This document shows, piece by piece, positions 60,601-64,000 of a stretch of 64,000 nt of DNA. This stretch comes from Linnemannia elongata. Taxonomy: Eukaryota > Mortierellomycota > Mortierellomycetes > Mortierellales > Mortierellaceae. The position numbers and the translations under genes are program-made. The notes under the pieces were generated by a model. The model worked only from the letters and a program-made list of their open reading frames with translations, did no database searches and was not told where the DNA came from. The DNA lies in NCBI GenBank assembly GCA_036320915.1, contig JAXBDG010000009.1, positions 992,001 through 1,056,000 of the forward strand, read 5' to 3'. Positions within the stretch are counted from its first letter, which is position 1, and each line of letters starts with the position of its first letter.

Positions 60601-61861
60601 ATTCACTCACCGATCTTTTGAACGGCATGAAGAAGAACGAAGAAATATCACCACAAATACAAGAGAACGGGTCTTCTGTGTACGACCTTGGGAGGATTGG
60701 TTTATTGGATGCATGCAACCTTGACGATAAAAATTTAACTCTCTTTTCTTCCCCTTTGCTCTTTTGTCCCCTTCCTAACTGTCGACATGCAGCAATGGAA
60801 ACCCTGTCATCGCAACGCAAGGAGGCGATATTTTTTTTCTGTGTAATTGATCGCCATCTCCGCTCTAAGTGAGGCGTTAAAACATCTCAACGGTATTTTG
60901 CTTTGTTTTGTTTATGGTTCTGGTGTCTGTATGTGTGTCCACTAGACGGACGCGCATGACCACACATGGCTGCGCGTGGCGAATTCGCTAGGGCGGCTGG
61001 TCCTCTCTGTCTCACTTCTTTCTTTTCTTCGTTCGCCATCCTTGAATACAGACGTGCCATGTGTCATCGTTCCTTCCCTCTCCCCTTCTTCCTTTCCTCC
61101 TCACCTTCTCCTGTGCCCTCCCTCGCTCTCTCCCTCCTCTTCTAGTCCCTTTCACCTTCCCTTGTTCTCTCTATCCTCTTTGTCGATCGCGATTTAACTG
61201 CCAAATTGGTGTGATGCGGCTTGCCGATGCAAGCTCCTTACCTTCCTTTAGCCTGCCCATTTCCCTTATCCTGTTTGTGTCCGCTGCGCATTACATCCAG
61301 CAACCACAAACACAGCTCGGGAGTCTGAAAAAACGGCCAACTGTCCCTTATTCTTTGAAGTCCTCTTGCAAACACACATGCTTAGCCGTCAATCGGGGTA
61401 GTGCTCTCCCACCTGCCTTTTCCCGGCTTCTTTGCCTCCTCCTCTGCTCGGTTAAAGATATTGCGACACCCACATATTGTACTGTACAGAACCACATGTT
61501 CTCTCGGCCTCTCTTTGTTTGATCCTCGTAACCTAACGACAAAAAACTCTGCATGCTGCACAACGGATAGCTCGTTTTATTGTTTTCGAACGATGTCATG
61601 GCCACTTATTGGTGCACATGGCACGTCATCCATTGGGCAATTATCGCTCGCTTCTCTAAAGCATTCCTCTGGTTTTGCGATGCTTATCGTGTCTTTCTCG
61701 TCATTTTTTTTTTCAGTACCTGGCGAGCTTGTGCCAGTAAAAAAAACGAGGGCAGTGCGGAAGTAGCCGTTAGTCGCTAATTTTGATAACCACTAGAGCC
61801 GACACGTTACGTTAGTAGGATGATCTCTCTGGTAATCTTCAATTGACGTTTTTGATGGGTG

Positions 61862-61923
61862 ACACACACGCACGCACACACACACACACACACACACATA
61901 CACACACACACACACTTACATAC
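61862..61923. repeat. CA dinucleotide repeat
   Basis: About 30 CA units with a few CG and TA interruptions. Confidence 0.9.
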
Positions 61924-62325
61924 ACATATATATCTCCAATGGCGAACAGACTCTTCGCACACACCGTTGATGTTGCTGAAAAGAAGATGGAGGCCGTAGG
62001 CTGTATGTAGATTGTCGCCTTAAAGCAACATCCACTAGAGGTCTCTCATTTTTATACAGTAAACCAATTTGACTACAGCCATAGTTTGGTTTGCACGGTG
62101 TCTACGACAATAAAATAAGAGATAACGCGTCTGGTGTATGAATATCAAAATAACAGATTTCTCCCTCCACCGGGCTATGATCGATCATCATTTGCTGTAT
62201 TGGGTGTACTTTCGGCGCTACATCACACTCTCCGTCCTTCTTCCCCGACCTCGACCCTCATGAATGTTCCCGGCAAATATTTTACGAATCCAATAATTGG
62301 GGGCAGAGTAGTGTGCGTGCAAGCG

Positions 62326-62388
62326 ATTGGTGTTTGTGTTTCTGTGTGTATGAGTGTATGTGTGCGTGCGTGCGTGTGTGTGTTTGCG
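62326..62388. repeat. GT-rich dinucleotide repeat
   Basis: Interrupted GT repeat with GCGTGCGTGCGTGTGTGT in its centre, 400 bases from the CA repeat and of opposite strand sense. Confidence 0.8.
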
Positions 62389-64000
62389 AGCACTGCCCTG
62401 TTGATATTAGACATTTAAGCAGTTAGTACTGGTGGGCTATTGACATTGGGTGTTTAGGTATTAGCATTGGGCAAATTGCCGCCTGCTGCTCTCCTTTTGT
62501 TTAGAAAAAGAACATAAGGAGAAAGTGGACGCTCTGAATAAAAAAGCCAAGCAACACATGCACACGTACACGCAAAAATAAGTATAAGCACGAGGCTGTG
62601 TGCTTGTGGTTAGGAACAACCGATCAGCCCGTTGATTTTACCTTCCTTGACAGTTCCTAATACCTACCTTTCATTTCCCTTCCCTACTCTTCTCCCTCCT
62701 TTCCCTATTCCCTCCAGTTCTGCTATTTTTCTTCTCACCATGCATTTTATTACACCTTTTTTTTTTTTTTTTTTTTTGGTTCTGTTAGTTGTTGGAACGG
62801 AATCACAGAGACCGAAATCAATGTGTCAGCACGCAGCGCAAAAATGGCCTGATAAAAAATTACGTCTCTTTGCGTGTGAGTAAGTGTGCTTCCGTATGGT
62901 TCGTGCACCCAAAGAGAGAGGAGAAGCAACAAAAAGAGAAAAAAGAAAAGAATAAGAACGGGCGTGTGCGTATGTGCGTGTGTGCGTGTTATGATGCTAC
63001 TCACATGTGAGTGGCTTTGTACTGTAAGAGTATCCCAAACCCTTTCCTGACACGTGTGAACTCTTTGTGTAGTTCCAAATATGAATATGTGGAGAAATTT
63101 GGTGGCAGGTGAGGGGATCGAGCAGGAGGGAAGGTATAGGCTTAACTTCTAATGTGAACAAACGTTTTTCGCCATATTAGAGGAAGAGGAGGGGTAGCAT
63201 GCCTCATGTCCTTTGACCGTTGAGCATTGTTGATTCGTTTTATATGATCGAGAAAGAGGTATCGGCATGCCGATGTACGAGGCATGAAGATGGAAGAAGG
63301 GACATGAGACAGAGCAGAAGCCAGCTAATTGACGGGACTTGGGTCCCTGCTGGGTTTGATGTAACTTTTGCGCGTGCGCATGAGAGTGTAAGAACGTGAG
63401 AGTGTGGAGCGGGGTGTAGTACGATTATTGACGAAGACTCAGGGCCAGCACCGATCGAAGAGAGAGGTATGCTTCACATGCATCAGGGGAAATAAGTATC
63501 GACGTGCTGAACAGAAAAGGCAAGCATAATTCAATGATATCAACCCGTAATAAAAAAAACGATGGGGCACACAAGGCAGCACAGATCATTCAATTGCTCT
63601 CTCTTTCAATCGTTTGATGAACAAATGGAAAGGGATGTCGGACTATGTGTAAGAAGCAATGAGATGTAAGAAAGTGAGAGCAAAGAGAACGAAAAGAGAG
63701 ATGCATGGAGTGAGAAAGAGAGAAAAAGCGAAGAAAAAAAGGTTTGAGATGCGGTACCATGTGCCCTCACGAGCCCTGCCACGAGCTGGGTGCTCCATAT
63801 TATTGTGAAAATTTATCGGACTTTGTTGACACGGTTGATTTGATATCTTTCAATGCGTTGGGGGTAGAGTGGCACCGGGAGGGATTCTCGATTACAAAAA
63901 CAACATCAACAACGGGCTCAGTCATTGCGTCTATTATAAACAAAGTACAGTAGTTGTTCTCTTTCTCCCTCCGGGTATTGAAAAGCCACTTCCAGCCAAC

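Larger units (their letters stand above)
56933..64000. other. Gene-poor right end
   Basis: No gene could be supported in 7 kb. Seen: A35 at 57604-57638, GTATTGTTG repeats at 58017-58040, GTTTGTTTGTTTGTTT near 58866, C/T-rich blocks near 59190-59250 and 61050-61190, CA and GT repeats after 61860, T18 near 62758, and purine-rich sequence at 63640-63745. Exon-like frames at 56935-57177 (-) and 63759-63953 (+) are listed as findings. Confidence 0.45.

Noticed and set aside
60353..60724. Open frame of 123 codons with text such as TFDHPQFKAYHTFLCFKQGD
   Set aside because: Length is within chance for 12 kb of sequence, and no domain or splice partner was found.
61862..62388. Telomeric or subtelomeric repeat
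   Set aside because: These are plain CA and GT dinucleotide repeats; no TTAGGG-type hexamers are present.

Overview
The window reads as nuclear DNA of an early-diverging filamentous fungus. I place it by inference in Mucoromycota, Mortierella-like. Genes are split by short GT-AG introns, coding regions carry many Ser/Thr/Gln/Asn homopolymers, upstream leaders are pyrimidine-rich on the coding strand, and the recognisable proteins are fungal (LAS17-type WASP, SOK1/TCP11, Msn2-like zinc-finger factor, alternative oxidase, cytosolic PNGase). No bacterial operons, rRNA, tRNA or CRISPR were seen. All exon chains below were joined by hand by checking splice sites and reading phase; none has transcript support here.

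Layout. 1-6647 (-): the first 2,003 codons of a very large Ser-rich membrane protein of unknown function, running off the left edge. 6901-7754 (+): mitochondrial GatC, divergent from it. 8124-11915 (-): a four-exon tyrosine recombinase with a C-terminal GCR1_C-like domain, i.e. an apparently intact Crypton DNA transposon. 12199-14233 (-): NUP42-like FG nucleoporin. 14595-16194 (-): VAP/Scs2 ER tether. 16988-19450 (+): WASP/Las17. 20783-22261 (+): alternative oxidase. 22637-27396 (-): TCP11/SOK1 protein. 28531-29670 (-): Ser-rich hypothetical. 30558-32515 (+): acidic hypothetical. 32692-34626 (-): alpha/beta-hydrolase lipase. 35417-36914 (-): two-finger C2H2 transcription factor. 48075-51544 (+): peptide:N-glycanase PNG1.

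The left 37 kb is dense. From 36.9 kb rightward the picture changes: about 11 kb (36915-48074) and 12.5 kb (51545-64000) hold no gene I can support, and PNG1 sits alone between them with unusually long introns. These stretches contain homopolymer tracts of 20-39 bases, dinucleotide repeats, three families of imperfect tandem repeats and several orphan exon-like reading frames.

The genes are ordinary housekeeping neighbours rather than a pathway. The Crypton is the only mobile element recognised, and it is the best candidate for something notable: its recombinase active-site residues, splice phases and DNA-binding tail all look preserved.
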